Source: Diorhabda sublineata (taxonomy: Eukaryota; Arthropoda; Insecta; Coleoptera; Chrysomelidae). Taken from it: a stretch of DNA of 64,000 bases. The notes beneath the pieces were generated by a model. That model was not told the origin of the DNA. It saw nothing but the letters and a program-made list of their open reading frames with translations, and made no database searches. The translations under genes were made by a program, and so were the position numbers. Position 1 is the stretch's first letter. Each line of letters starts with the position of its first letter. The DNA lies in NCBI RefSeq assembly GCF_026230105.1, contig NC_079477.1, positions 12,963,001 to 13,027,000 of the forward strand, written 5' to 3'. This document shows, piece after piece, positions 34,561 to 48,269 of this stretch.

Positions 34561-37500
34561 AAAAACGGTTAAGTTGAAGGGATCATTTTCAATTGGTAAT
34601 TGGTAGTATATGTTAATCAATATCGAAATCCAAAAATGATACTCCCTGAAATGGCGATGTTAACACAACGCGTATCACAAGTTTGTAAATAAGATTCGGT
34701 TACCGTAGACAGTGAATCTCATCATTTGTCTAAAGTTATTGGATAGAGTGGTGTAGTGCCAAAGCATACAAATTCCTCTTTAAACAGTCCAAACAAACTT
34801 CGTTTCTGATCCAACAAAAGAAAAAGACGAAAGATGTGGTTACAATCTGTTCTCGATCGTTAAGCACACTTAATAATACACTTTTGAATAAAAATTATCA
34901 ATTTATTATTTTTTCCGATTGAATATTCTTCATAACTTATCTATTTTATATGCATTTGTAACTGCTTGAAAAAGCTAATTACTTCATTGATACCAAGATT
35001 TCAGGAGTAAACTCGAAAGATGATTGACTGTAACACAACTACAAACCAAGTAAAATAGGACTTCACTTATCATAAAATTAACAAAAGCGTTTATTTCCAA
35101 CAATTTTCTAGTCGTTAGAAGTTTTAGTTTAGCACAGTAAATGCGAAATGTGCATGGCCACGTATGTTAATTGCCAAGCTATTACACGTTAAAAGCGGAA
35201 GCACGTTCTAGAAAACAAGTATTAAAATATTCAACAACGCATCGCAAAACTGTTAAAAACAAAACTTAGTCTACTCCTTAGAACCAAACATCATTTATCA
35301 AAAATGTCGTGTGGTCCGGTGACTCCCACCATATTGAATATCGGGCACAACTGACATTTACAAATGAATAATAATTGTGTTCTTTTACTTTCAACAATGC
35401 TCTGATGCGGCTTAATGCAGCTAGTAGGCTCTGTTATTCAACCAGAGGTCCGTTCGTCGTTTGTTACCGACATACATGTCTTTCAATATGGGATATCCAA
35501 AGTTGAATGATTCTTTATAGAGAATATCTATGAAAATTCCACATAAAATTGAAGAGAAAATTAATTTTAGACAAATACATGTCAATCTTTTATTTAGGAA
35601 AGACATTATGGTCAAAATATTAGTTAAGTTATCATTTACATAGTGCAAAGAATGTCTTTGGACTAATCTAAAATGAATCAGGTATATATACCTTTCGGAA
35701 AAAATTTTGATAAGATAATTTATAGTGTACGATAGCTACACGTATTTTAGGATTATTGCTTTCTTGTGCTGATAATTTGAATTACCATAATTATAGACAT
35801 CAATTGAAAATGCTCAGATACTCCAGATGATGCTGCACAAGATAGCAAATGGTTGCTACCTACACAGATAAGACTAAATAATGCAGATGGCAGTCTGACA
35901 TGATAATGTAATAGACAACGAACTAATGGAATGAGACAAACACGGATATTTTAACTAGAATATATTAATTAATATCACCGTAGTTCTTGGTTAGATGGAG
36001 ATGACAGAATATGGAGATTTGGTGGTAAGGCTGCGGGAGTCCCATATATCCATCAGCGTTCCTGATGGAATCCATTACTTCTTAAAAAAATAGAGCATTG
36101 AAAGGTTTCGTTATAAATAATATGGAAAATTATTTCATCAAAAACAAAATAAATATATATCATAAAATTTCATTTGATAACTGGGAACAATTCTTGTAGC
36201 CTTCATTCGAAATGGCCTTCAAGTCAAAAGGATATGTATAGATAGAAAGGCTTTCAGCAGCCTTAAAAACTCCTCGTAATGACGCGTATCCGCTAGGTCT
36301 ATTTATTTACACATCGTATCACAAATATTTCTGTGGTCCTCGGTAAAGTTCATTTTTCCCTCTAAGCGTACTATGCCCTTACGATCGAACATAATTAGAA
36401 CTTTTAGTTGGCGTTGTTCAAGATTCATATTTCACGATAGACTCTGTGAATATTATCTTAGTGAAACGGTAAAGACAAGCCGGAACGGCTTTGAATTTGT
36501 TAGTGCTTGTATCGACACAAGAGGTTTTAATATATACTCGTTGAAACATATAGAGCATAATTGCTGCTATAAAAATATTTTTATTCTTTTATCATTCCTA
36601 GTCGTCTTTTGTGTTTTGTATTTGCAAGCAATCCAATGAAAGTATAATGTGTAATGCATAAAAATTTTCCTGTGACACCAAAATACAACACAGTAATAAG
36701 TAGAGGTAATTATCAATTAGAAAGCCATCATATTAATTATAAAGTAAATATTTGTATTAACCGAATAAATATAACTGTTTCCTTATAAGTAAACTTGTTA
36801 GATAATTTGAATCTGTTTACTTCTACGTTTCTCTGCTTATTAGAAAAAGATGGAAACGTCGACAGATTACATGTAGATGATTTATAGGAAGATGATGCAT
36901 TAAAGCTCATATCATTTTCATGACAGCATGAAGTGCAATTTTTTTAAGCTCGCGATTTTCAATCACTTCTTCGAGTATTGTGACGTTGATCAATTGTCAA
37001 TAATATGTAATTCCTACGTGAAGAATTGTTGAGTTTTTTTTTTCATGATTAAAATTTATTCCATTGAATTGTTGAGGTTTTTAACTGATAAGTATTCATA
37101 TTCCATTCCACGTCTAAAAACTAAAAGTTTTTCCAAATTCTTAAAAATGATTGTGCAGATGAAGATATGTTCAGAACCATTATACATCAACAGAGTCAAA
37201 TTAAAGCATGTTTCACAGGTAGTTGAGGTTAGATATTTTTAGTTATAATTTTTGTTAGAAGTTATTTCTATTAAAAGCTGCAATGATTAGTAAATGAATA
37301 AAATTTCTTCCGCAATACACTAGGTAATGCTTTATTCGGTGAGGTGCTAGTAACTGATCGTACCATGCGTAATTGGTTTGAACGTTTGTAAATTTGTTTG
37401 TAAAAAATTTGCATTGCTTCGATCGGTTTCTCGCTGAACTGTTCGAAAGAAAGCTGCATATAAAAAAATTGATATTTTGTTGGATTCCAGTATGACAAGC

Positions 37501-37981
37501 CACACACATATATAAACTTGCACCCTCCGGATATTGTTTCGTCTGTTTTGTTGGTAAACCTGTCTGTATGGTTAAACGTACGTCATATCGCTAATATTTT
37601 TGCCACTAAACTGCACAAATTCCATATCGGAAACAAACAAATATCAAAGTTAATAATAGTTCATGTCCTTGAATAACAACGATTAGAAATCAAAAAATTT
37701 ATTCAAAATGTAAGTAAGGAAGTACAACAATCATATGATACATCATTGAATCTACGGTACAATGGTGTGGTGGAAATCTAAGAAAAAAGAGCAGACAAGA
37801 GGAATCTCTCGAAAGTATGATGATAGCTGTACTTGAAATCACCGGTGCTGTGAGAAACACAGTACATATAACAATAGAGTCAATCCCAAAACTGCAACCT
37901 AAAAAAATATTTATAAAAAGATGGTGTTTGTTGAGAAATGACAACCTTTGAAAGTAAAAGAATTATGAACATACAACTATA
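34561..37981. other. AT-rich sequence with several unassigned ORFs
   Basis: Unassigned frames include a 75-residue minus-strand frame at 35,421-35,648 with one hydrophobic segment, an 88-residue plus-strand frame at 36,373-36,639 ending in a hydrophobic stretch, and overlapping 84- and 78-residue minus-strand frames at 37,255-37,509. None has a motif I recognise. Two frames overlapping on the same strand at 37.3-37.5 kb cannot both be real. Confidence 0.4.
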
Positions 37982-39037
37982 GGTGTGGGGTAAAAAAATC
38001 CGTGCAAACAGTTTGTTTCAATTTTATTATTTACACTTCACTCTAAGAAACAATGCTGACTACACTATACTAATTATAATTATATAAATATACACATTTT
38101 ATATAACTGAATCAGCACTCAGTTTCTTCCTGAACCGCCCAAACAAACTGTTGCATTAAATTATGAATTACTGAATCTGGCATTTGCCGGAGTTTGTTCA
38201 AAATTAATTTTCCTAATTCTTCGTGTGTAGTTGATTCCTAACCATCGGAATATACGTCTCGCTTAACAATTCCCAAAAACGTTTGTTGAAGTTGAAGCAC
38301 ATTAGGAACATTCGTAAACTTCTCAATAAACGGATTATTCAACTCTGCAAAAGCTCCCACAACGTCCTTTGCGTAATGAGCTGTCACCATATCTAGCAAA
38401 AACACAAAATTTCCATCAGGATGATTTTTTTTATGAACTGCATTAATCTAGAACATAATCTTTTCCATATATTTTGGAGGTTATAGAATTTCCAGAACAA
38501 ATTTATGCTGAAGAAAGACTACGAGAAGATATCGCCAACTATACAAATTGTTTTCTGTTTTTTGAAAAACACTTCAAAATTTACTTCTTCGCCTTTCTGA
38601 CAATAATTTTTATTATTCGAGGTTTCAGTCTCATAAAAAGTGAAATATGTATGACTTGAGGTCAACAATGATTTTGAGAGCGAAAGTTCATTGTAACTGA
38701 GTCTTCTCAGAATATTTGAGTACCGATTTTCTTGATTTTTTAAATACATTCTGTTTTTAGAGCGTCGCGTCGTTTACACATTTTTCATGGATTTTGTATT
38801 TTCAGCCCAATTTTCGCAAATTGACTCCCAGTGTTCCGAACAAAAGCTTGTCTTCTTTTTTTTTACTTGGCAATTATTTGAGGACGTTGGTTTGCTTTTA
38901 GATTTTCCATACTCGAAACTAAACTTCTGACATAGACATTTGCCAATTGTCCTAGTACGAGAAAAAATTAAGAACATTCTTAGTCAACACTTACTTCTAT
39001 TGATGTCTATAAATGTACGGATTCTTGTCCCCACACC
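37982..39037 (-). mobile_element. DNA transposon with GGTGTGGGG ends, copy 2
   Basis: The left end GGTGTGGGGTAAAAAAATCC at 37,982 has an inverted match ending at 39,037 (GGATTCTTGTCCCCACACC). On the minus strand, 38,430-38,150 encodes AHYAKDVVGAFAELNNPF, VPNVLQLQQTFLGIVKRDVY and THEELGKLILNKLRQMPDSV, fitting the C-terminal region of Tc1/mariner-superfamily transposases (family form PPNVPQ-RPIE-FW---K--VY---W). The central catalytic part is deleted or scrambled. The copy is related to 30,436-31,780 and lacks the nested mariner. Confidence 0.7.
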
Positions 39038-39069
39038 ATTAATCTGCAAAAAATATGTAATATAGGAAG

Positions 39070-39700
39070 AAAATGATGAAGTATATTATCTCTGACCCTG
39101 CTATATCCACTAAAACGCATTTTAAAAATATGTTATATATAAATATAATAAATGCTACGAGACTGTTACGAGAATGTGGTGAATCAAGCAGAAGTACAAT
39201 CTACACTGATAGCCAGGCAACCTTTCAAACAACAGCATCAAGAACAATAGAATCAAAAGTGGTAAGGAATTGACACGAGACACTCTCCTACATTAGTGAT
39301 ATTGAAGTAAGAAGGGACATCTGGCAGATAGGATTACAAAAAATGGATCGAGTAGAGAAGATGCTGTATAGACAGAAACAATACTATCACCGAAGAGATT
39401 GTTAATAGATGCTGTGCTAACAATGGAGAGAAAATAAAAAAGAACATATAAACCCTCCATCAAAAGGATCATTGGAGTGATTTAGAGACATTGTACTGTT
39501 GATATAGATAATTATTGCAAAGAGTGTAACAAAGACAATCCTAACGAAAGAACGATGTCAATGCTGGAGGACGATACAGTAGATTGTATCGAAGGAATAG
39601 CAGAATTAAAAATTGGAAGAGTAAAAAACGTCATTCTGTATTGGCAAAGATTTTGAATTAACTGTTTGGAAAAGTTTGAAAATTAACTGTAAAAGAGAAA
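39070..39700 (+). mobile_element. Non-LTR retrotransposon RNase H and C-terminal tail fragment (Jockey/R1-like)
   Basis: The plus strand has an open frame with NATRLLRECGESSRSTIYTD followed by SQATFQTTASRTIESKVVRN, matching the RNase H block IYTDSQA with its catalytic Asp. Further on, HCTVDIDNYCKECNKDNPNE and MSMLEDDTVDCIEGIAELK occupy the position of the GHC / C-FC tail blocks. Stops separate the two parts. It begins about 35 bases after the end of the GGTGTGGGG copy 2 element. Confidence 0.6.
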
Positions 39701-42690
39701 AAGTTCCAAATTGTGGAAAAAATAAAGCCTAAAGCCTCCCAGCGAGTCACGAGCTATTTAAGTCAAGATTGCACCAACGTGATCTAAAGACCACTTGACA
39801 TGTTGCAAGACAACTTACATGCTGTTTTTTGTATTGCATAGTACAGATAAATTTTGTACGTTGGACATAATGCAAGTCTCTTGCCATTGCATCTTAGCGC
39901 TTGACATGAGGCAACACAACATTCAATGCAATACCGATTGTTTCTGTCATTTATATACTCGGTGTGAATTTTACATTGCTGAAGACACAATTTTTTGTCA
40001 TTGGGACCCCGAAATCAACTGTGTGGATGTTTTAATACAAATAAAATCCAACAGAATTTTTGTCAGAAGGCTCACATTTCCTTTGGCTTTGGCAACTGTG
40101 ATGTTATAGTAACGTGTCAATTTCTTTTGATATTAAACCATTTGTTAGCTAAAAATCATTAAAAAAATCTTTTTTTCTACAATGCATTTGCTCCCATTTT
40201 TATTGCGTGCAAGTTGCAATTCTAGGGAGAAATAAATTTCTGAACTGCTGATATCACGTATCTCGCTAATAATTCCAGGAGTTTTCTAACTGTTCCTATA
40301 TCCATTCTCAAAGAATTTTTTTATATTTTCTCGACTTATTCTATAGCTAAAATCATTTCCTCAACCAGGGTCATCTTCGCCTGGGTACTCTTTTCTGAAT
40401 ATCGGACTCCAAAAGCAAGGCAGTAGCAGATATAATTACTACTAGTGATGTACGGACCACTTTTTGATTGTTTACTCTATCTAGTGAAATATTAAATAAA
40501 AATTGAGGTTGGAAAATTGTTTACTCCTGGAATTTTGATTAGTGGTATCTATAATGTAATGGCAAGATAATTGCGAAATGTCAAGCGACGTTTATGCAAT
40601 ATTTTGCATGTTCAAGTCAAGCGGCCTTAACGTCAAGTGAGGTTCATACAACAATTTATATTTGACACCACATTTCTTCGAACATCTAAGCTAAACATGA
40701 GCTTGAAATGTTCAGTGAGATCACTGAACTACTAAAAGCAAACCTCATCTAACACCTACCAAAATACTTTCAAAGCTAGCAAATATGATGAGGACAAGAA
40801 AAATGGTTGTGAATTTTATTTATTTATTATATCTATTTTCTTGAAGAATGTGTGGATACTATACATTAATTTATGAACACCCTTTTGTTATTTCTAATTT
40901 CCATTGTGACACTACCCTCATCATATAATGTAAGTAATAAACAAGATTCTCACATTATTTCAATTTGCTTGTATAAAGACTCACCCGTTATGAAACTATC
41001 AGTTTAATATGAAAGCGCACAATGACGATGTACTATTAATGAAAATTTTCATAAAACTTATTTTCGATAGAATCACAATGCAATTTCGCATCGAACCCCA
41101 CTCAGTTCACGTTATTGATATTCAGCCGGGTAAAAAACCTTATTCAAATATGGCTGTAATCTTTTTGAAATTGAAAATTGAACGCTTAATGCAAGCTGAT
41201 TTTATCATGTTTTCACAATATGTCGTATCGATCATTCAAAAATGAATTCGAAAAGTGAACCGAAAATAATATTTACGAAAAATCTTTTCAATAGTCTCTT
41301 TAATCTACATAATATTGATTTTAACTAAAAATAACAGAACAGGAGCAATTTTATCCGCATAAATTTATTTTCCGAATGCTTTCGAAGTAACCCGATCAAA
41401 TTTAATTTCAATACATATTGAATTAAAAATAATAATGACAAAGATGGAATTCACACCCAAACAAAAACTGATTCTATAGAGTATTCCACAAATTTCAAAA
41501 AAGTGTTTTAAATGATGTATATAACTCTAATTTGACATGCAAAATTATAAAAATATTTTTTTTTATTGTCATATTCAAAATCATATCTAAACTTTCGGTT
41601 TAAACTTCCCGTTGAAACGCCCCACATAGGGAAAAATGGAAATCATTTGTGCCAAAATCGTAAATCTCAGGAACGGCTTGACTTGAGAATTTGAAATTTT
41701 TAGAGCAGATAGCTTATGTAATTAGGAATACGAGAAAAATACTCCGATTACTTCAAGGTCATGTTTTGACCTTGAAAAAAATCTTACATCTTATATCTTA
41801 CTTAAAGAAAACACTTTATCGACTACAACTTGACAGCAAGAAAATAGAATTTGACTACTAATGCTTGACCTCGTTCTTAACAAAATCAACTACAATTTTT
41901 CGCATGACAGAAGATTTTTTTGTTTACCAATGTAATAAGTATTATCAGTGCACAACAAATTTAATTGCTGTATGTTTGAATATTTATTTTGAGTACATAT
42001 GAGATAAAAGAACTCGACTTTACTCAATAGAAAAGAAATATATTAAGTAGTGAAAACGTAGCCTACTCTGTCCAAGTTTAATTCGAGATAGTGAATATAA
42101 ATATGATAACATTATTTCCCCAAATTTTGAGTCTGTCACAAAAATTGATCAAGCAAAAACATAACCTGTAAAATTGAGTCGTGGATATAAATTGATCAAC
42201 TAATTTTCTTATCAATCATAATCAAGTCAGTGGAGCGAATTTCTTGGTTAAATTGCTCCAAAAGTTTCGGGAAGTTTTATCTTCAGGAAGGGTGTTTCTA
42301 TTCTGGTATCGGAACATCTCATTCACTTCTCAAATTTCTCCTTGTCAGTTTTATGTTAGAGATGAGCGTGTAGTAGCTGTTATTTTTTTATATTGTCCGA
42401 TATTAAAAGTCTCCTTGGTAATACTTCATCATATTTTATCTTAAAATAATGGGTTATAATATCCCAAAAGCTTCAGAACTTTTCATTTTCTCAATAATGT
42501 CTCTATCCTTCTTTAAATACGTTTCTTGATATTCAGATAACATATAGATGGCTCCAATCTAGTCATTTATTATTTGCTTTTAAGTGTTCCAAGATACTCA
42601 GCGCGAAGTGTCTCTATTTACTAATTGATTAATACCTAAAGAACAATTTGAGAATAAGTATATTGGGAAAGATTTTGCTTAATATTATTT
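39701..42690. other. Upstream sequence without recognised genes
   Basis: Overlapping frames on both strands at 39,784-40,109 include a Cys-rich plus-strand frame of 104 residues that ends TFPLALATVML; no family could be assigned with confidence. An unassigned plus-strand frame lies at 41,009-41,245. The rest is AT-rich. Confidence 0.4.
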
Positions 42691-42699
42691 CTAATAGGC

Positions 42700-43750
42700 G
42701 CGCTGGACCGTGACCTATAGAGCTTTTAATAAGCGGAAATCATATAGACTAAGAAGCATCTTTTCTTTACCTATTGCTGATTTTACAAACATAATATTGT
42801 ACCCGATAAGTAATTCTCGAAAAATTTTTGAAACGAACCAGTATTATAAGAATTATACAGATGAAAACCTCCTAAATGCAATAGAGACAGTGAGAACCGA
42901 CAAGTCCAAAAAATTAACCGCAGAAACCTTTAAGGTCCCCGAGAAATTCTACAGAGGAAGCTTCTGATCATCGAAGAGTTCTGTTGGACGACAAAGAGGA
43001 TTTCATTACGGATAATCTTAAAATTGCTATACATTGGGTATTTTTTAATTAATTAGATGATATGTGAGAACGCTAAAATAAATTGATAAACAAGAAGCAA
43101 CTGTTAAATTATCCAAATTATCCAAAAATATCTTCCCAGGAGATGATTTTCTTGATAGTTTCATTTTAATACAACTGGCATTCAATATCAAAAAATCTAT
43201 AGCGTCCTTTTACAGCCAACGCTACGCTGTATGTCATGCCGGTCAATGAAAGCCAAGTGGGGACAAATTTTAGACATCTGGAGAAAGGAAAGTCCATATC
43301 TGGAAAACTTTCCAAAAGAAAAGTTCCCAGAGCTGATTTTCAAAATGAAAAGCAGTGTCTGCTTATATAGAACACAACTTGACTTCAAAGCAACTGGTTT
43401 ATACCCTTCCCTATTCTCGATTGTTTTGATTGATTCTCGAGACACGGAAGCTATTGGTAGAAGCGTAAATTCCCTATCACCGATTTGGTTAGAGAACGAA
43501 GCGAATGAAGACTCTGGTGACATCAACAAACCTGTGTCTCTCTCAGATGTTGCATGTACTTTAGGCTTAAGTGTATCTACTCTTGAGAGAGGCAAGAACA
43601 AGAAAAAAATCTTTTTCCTAGTCGAAAAATGCTCAAGACACGAGAGAAACAGATATAGCTCCAAAAGCGAAATTTCTCGCGTTAATTGGAAATATTGGAA
43701 GATTCCGATAGAAATTATTCAAATATTTTTTTGTCTAAACCAGGCTTAAT
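42700..43750 (+). mobile_element. Pogo/Tigger-like transposase with its catalytic centre deleted
   Basis: The first part (about 42,820-42,965) encodes NYTDENLLNAIETVRTDKSK and KLTAETFKVPEKFYRGSF, matching the psq-type helix-turn-helix at the N-terminus of pogo/Tigger/jerky-like transposases. After a frame change, DKEDFITDNLKIAIHW follows. A second open frame from 43,231 encodes MSCRSMKAKWGQILDIWRKE, then NFPKEKFPELIFKMKSS and FKATGLYPSLFSIVL, matching the transposase C-terminal end (K--WR-IL--WR-ES---G--PK--FP, F-A-GL-P). The DDE core between them is absent, so this is a deletion derivative. The C-terminal frame (172 residues) remains open, which is notable for a dead copy. Confidence 0.75.
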
Positions 43751-46280
43751 CCGTGATATTTTGGGCGTAGTATAATAATTTATTACGTATTTTATGAATG
43801 TGCCCAAGTAGCTCCAAATCTGGGGTAACTTGGACATCCAATCAATAATTTTTTTTCTTAAAAACCATTCATATTTTACTTTCGTTTTTATGTCAGATTA
43901 TAGCCTTTAGTCATGTTGGTATAACTCATTTTGTTCAACATATATTGCCAACTACTTTTTGACTCATTTGAACATTCGAAAAGGTGACGACGTAGTCCTG
44001 ATTTACAGGAACTAATTTTCGCTCCCGAAAACTGCTTCCGAACGCATATCTGCATTTTCAGTTTGTTCAGGAGCACTAAAATCCAATTAATCCAAGTATT
44101 TCTAAAGTTATTCCGAAGCGATCCACTATTTTAAGTTTTATGACTATTCGAGGATCTTCAAAAAGTGGTTACAATGGCAACACACATTGTTGGGCGTACC
44201 AAAAAACTAAATTGATAATATATAATGGTGAAATCACGGGTTCCGCCATTCAACATTCGCAGTTAACTTAGCCTCAGTAGCATCACACCAAAATGCAAAC
44301 ACTGAAACTGCACCTAAATAAATTAATACGTTAACTGCTGTGGAAATTTTCAGGAATCTATCTTAAAATTACAATTTGATTTAATCATATTATTTTATTA
44401 AAAAGTCTAATTCTAGTGTATAGTTATCAAGCATGGAAAATACGTTTTCTAAGAGAAAGGTCTTACTATTTCTTCTTGAGTATTTTGTTTTATAATTATT
44501 GTTATAACTAAATTATTAGTAACCCGATATGAATAAGGAACCACTGACTGAACCACGAAAATCTAAGTGACATTGACGAGGTTTTTTTTAAGTCTACGAT
44601 GAATAATTTACGATAATAAAGTACTTTGCATTCTTATACAGTCACTCAGTGCATTTCATATTATTGATCAGTATACTGCCTCTGTGATACTGTAATGCAT
44701 AAACTGAAATATTAATAAATAAATTCGATGAATAGATCAACGTCAGTCGTAATGCAAGTATGTCTTCGCATGTGAACTGTATATGTGTTCCCATATTCAC
44801 AAGGATAATGTATTAAGTGTCTAATATATTTGTGAAATATGAATCAAAATGTCAGAATGTGTATTTCTCGAAGTCGCAGGGTGCCAAAAGAATTTTAACG
44901 TAGTGCTTGAAAGAGGGTCCGGATGCTGAATAGTTATACAAAGTCTTATCCTCGGACCATTTCTCATCCCGTGTTTGTATCCTGGTAGATTCGACCTGAA
45001 TTTCTTTTTGAAATGTGATGTTAGGAGGATTTATATTTTTCATGTTAGTTTTGTTTATTTATGTTATAGAGTTTCAAAAGCTACTTTTCCAACGTACGTT
45101 TGCCATTTTCTGTATATTATCATCTGTTTTTGAGGTCAAAACACGTCCTTTAACTGATCTGACTTATTTTTTTTTTGTAAATCGCGCATATTAATCACTC
45201 ACACATACTTTGAAGTTACTATATTATTAACACATATAGATTGCAATCTTTTCTACAGTTAAAATGTATGAAGTTATTGTTAACAACAAAAACTGTATTT
45301 TTTATACCAACTCGGATTCATGTTATATAATTTGTATAAATCTGCTTCCGGAAATTATGATTTGAAATACATTATTCTGTGCAACTAGCTATAAAATATG
45401 TTAACCATGATTATTTTTGTTTTGAGAAAAGTTGGAAAACATATAAAAGAATACAGTAATTTTTCTTCAAAGCTCTCAAAACAGTGAGAAAGAACAAATT
45501 TAACAATATAAAACAAATAAAAAATTAAAATGGTGTTGTATTGAGACATGATGGAGGAATTATAGAGTAGTGGAGGAAATGCTTAATGTAGAAGAAAACG
45601 CATTTAGAACGGAAAAACGGTGAAATCGAACAACTAATATAAACAGAAGAAATATTATATCAGCAATGCTACAAAATTTGGAATAAAGAGGTGTACAAAC
45701 GGCTAATAAAGTTGTTAAAGTGCATATAGATGGAAAAAAATCCAACAAATACAATTGGTTATCATTTAACCACATTAAAAAAGAGGCAAAAACAAACTTT
45801 ACAAATTATGAGGCATAGTATTGCAAAGCGTGGTACTGAAAATCTAAAAGAGTACCCTAGAGAACAGACTGAGGATAATAATGGATAACCAAATAGATCG
45901 AGGAAGTAAAGAATTTCACAAGGAGATGTTAACATTAAGATCCCAGGAAAGGAGGATTAAGATGGGAAGAAGTAATGATTTCAGTGTTATTTATAATGAT
46001 AATGGATGATGAATTGTAAGGAGTAAAAACAAAAGTGAAGCAGATATAGTTCTTACAATATCAATTCCAGACTATAAAAACCTTCGCCATAATTTCGTTA
46101 GATCTATCATAGGCGTAAATACCTCATTTTATAAATTTGTTATTTTTATGAATAATTTTAAAAATATTTGTTTCTTATGCCAGAAATTATTCGTTAAAAG
46201 GCAATCGAATCATTATAAATTGCACGGCATTATACACCTTTATTGAGACAGATGCACTAAATTGTAGTCCTACTTGGAAC
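43751..46280. other. AT-rich sequence, one possible worn retroelement
   Basis: At about 45,850-45,960 the plus strand contains RLRIIMDNQIDRGSKEFHKE in broken frames, vaguely like the reverse transcriptase block RLR-I----I---Q-GFR-G, but too weak to call. No other feature was recognised. Confidence 0.35.
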
Positions 46281-46290
46281 TTATGAGTGG

Positions 46291-47042
46291 ATGAGTGACG
46301 AGGCACATTTTCATCTCTCGGGATTTTAGGATTTCAGGACAAAAAAACTTCAGGTACTGGAGAGATCAAAAGCCTTATCAAATTCATTACCAACAACTCA
46401 CTTCACTCAGCCAAGTCAACATTTTGGTTTACCAAGTCCACATCGGGACTGAAAGGTCTATGTTCTTTTCGAAAGTGAAAGGGGGCAGTTTGTTACCTTG
46501 AACGCAAAGTGGTATTTGAAAATATTGAAGTCATTCTTCTTTCTTCAACTTCTTCAACATGCAGTGAATTATCAAACCTTATTCCAACAAGAGAAGGTAC
46601 AATCCATACAGTCCATGTAACCATGAATGGTTAATATGATTATCCACATCATGTGATATCTCGAAACGATTTCTTAGTCTCCCCGTTCACCCGACATCAC
46701 ACAATGTGAGTTTTTCGTGTGGCGATAGCTGAAAAGTAAAATGTGCGAAGAACGACCTGGTACTGTTGAAGAACTCGTGGAAAGAATCCGATTGGAAATT
46801 CTATCAATTCCTCAGCGTATGTTTTATCACGTGATGGACAATTTCAAAAATCGCCTGCAAGAATGCATTAATCGGGAAGGGCGTCATATGACGGGTATCA
46901 TTTCCAAACGTTGATTAATTACACTTACGTTTCGTCGACGTTTTTTAACGCACAAAAATATTTTAACCATAAAATTTTGAAAAATGCATTTGTTTATTTT
47001 TCACAGCCATATTGAAATTTCATAATTGACTACCCCACCCTG
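46291..47042 (+). mobile_element. Tc1/mariner (IS630-type) transposase, catalytic and C-terminal parts
   Basis: The plus strand from 46,291 encodes MSDEAHFHLSGDFRISGQKN and FRYWRDQKPYQIH, the first catalytic Asp region of IS630-type transposases. The second-Asp block is worn (FQQEKVQS near 46,590). RSPDITQCEFFVWR near 46,685-46,726 is the third catalytic region, followed by a single TAG and then an open C-terminus: LKSKMCEERPGTVEELVERI, RMFYHVMDNFKNRLQECINR and EGRHMTGII. A terminus reading CACCCTG ends near 47,042, flanked by TA. The left end and the N-terminal domain were not found. Confidence 0.75.
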
Positions 47043-47049
47043 TATTATT

Positions 47050-48265
47050 ATTTTTTTGATGACAATATTCACAGAACAATTAAGATTTCTCCAAAATATT
47101 AGACAGTTTCATAAATGCGAAGATGGGTATCTAATATATCCTATTCAAGCGAAAGCAATGGAAATGTCGCAGTCCTATGTAGCAATATTAACCAAAAACT
47201 AATATTTAAATTGATTGTTAGTAGTTTTTGCACAAAATGTTATCGATTCAAATATTAATATAGAAAGAGAATGCAGAGGGCACCGAATCAAATAACCCAT
47301 ATAACACTTTATAATATAATCTGTGCATAATACAGTTGCCAGTCATTACTGACCGTGAACGAAATCAACAGTGATTATTTGACATATCATCATTACTTAG
47401 CTGTTTTATTGCTTTTTCGTGTCGTATTATTTTGATTATACACACAGGAGTTATTCGAAATCTTTTTTGATACATAAAAACTGGGAATATAGGATGTCTA
47501 TCATTAACTTACATGACAAAAATTTTTAGAGAGGAAATAATATGAGAAAAACAGATAATTATTCACCTTCGTTATGTAAATGTTAATATTTGTGACGTTG
47601 ATTTGAATAAGATATACCTCAAAAAGATTTTTTTCAATAATTATCAATACATGAGGACTGATGGAAAAATAGAGTGTAAACGGTTGAGGTCTTTCATCAC
47701 GTGACTAACACATCAACACAATATTCATATGAAACAAACCAAAATTTCTGATTAAGTTGGAATTTCTGGAACCGGTGGCGATATTCATACTGAATACACT
47801 GTTTACACAACAACTACACCTACACTCACAATTACTCTGTCTGACGCTCGTAAACGTAGAAATAATCCTCATGACTAATATTACAAAATTTGGTCTTCCC
47901 CGGTATGCAGGAGATGAATAAGATTCTAAACACAACCGTATATATTTCTGGAAACTTTAATAAAAATTTGAAATGTAGAACATTGTGAGTTGTCAATCAG
48001 TCTAACCCTTTAAAATTTCTCGGAAATAAATATGTGACTATGCGAAATAGGGTTACTTAATTAAGATTTCTTTATCTTAATTACTTTCGACGCAATGTTA
48101 CCCCTAGTACGATGTTAATTTAAAACGTTCAATATAATAATACACAGCTGTCGCTTTGAATATGTAGCAAAACTTTGTTTTATGTGATTTTAATAAATAT
48201 GAAGATAGTGACTTATTTGAAGCATACGAACCATTTTTCAATCGGATAGAAAAAAATAATATTTA
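47050..48265. other. AT-rich sequence, nothing recognised
   Basis: A 76-residue minus-strand frame at 47,705-47,935 has a Cys-rich patch but no recognised domain. No other structure was seen. Confidence 0.4.
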
Positions 48266-48269
48266 TATT

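Noticed and set aside
35421..35648. 75-residue minus-strand frame with a hydrophobic stretch considered as a receptor exon
   Set aside because: No splice sites in frame and no recognised family motif; a single hydrophobic stretch is common in AT-rich DNA.
39795..40109. Plus-strand frame ending FPLALATVML considered as Helitron helicase
   Set aside because: A short similarity to the FP-RLAFAMT helicase block, without the GQ motif or any other Helitron block, is not enough.
43197..43664. 155-residue minus-strand frame
   Set aside because: Antisense to the pogo-like C-terminal frame, whose plus-strand translation matches a known family.
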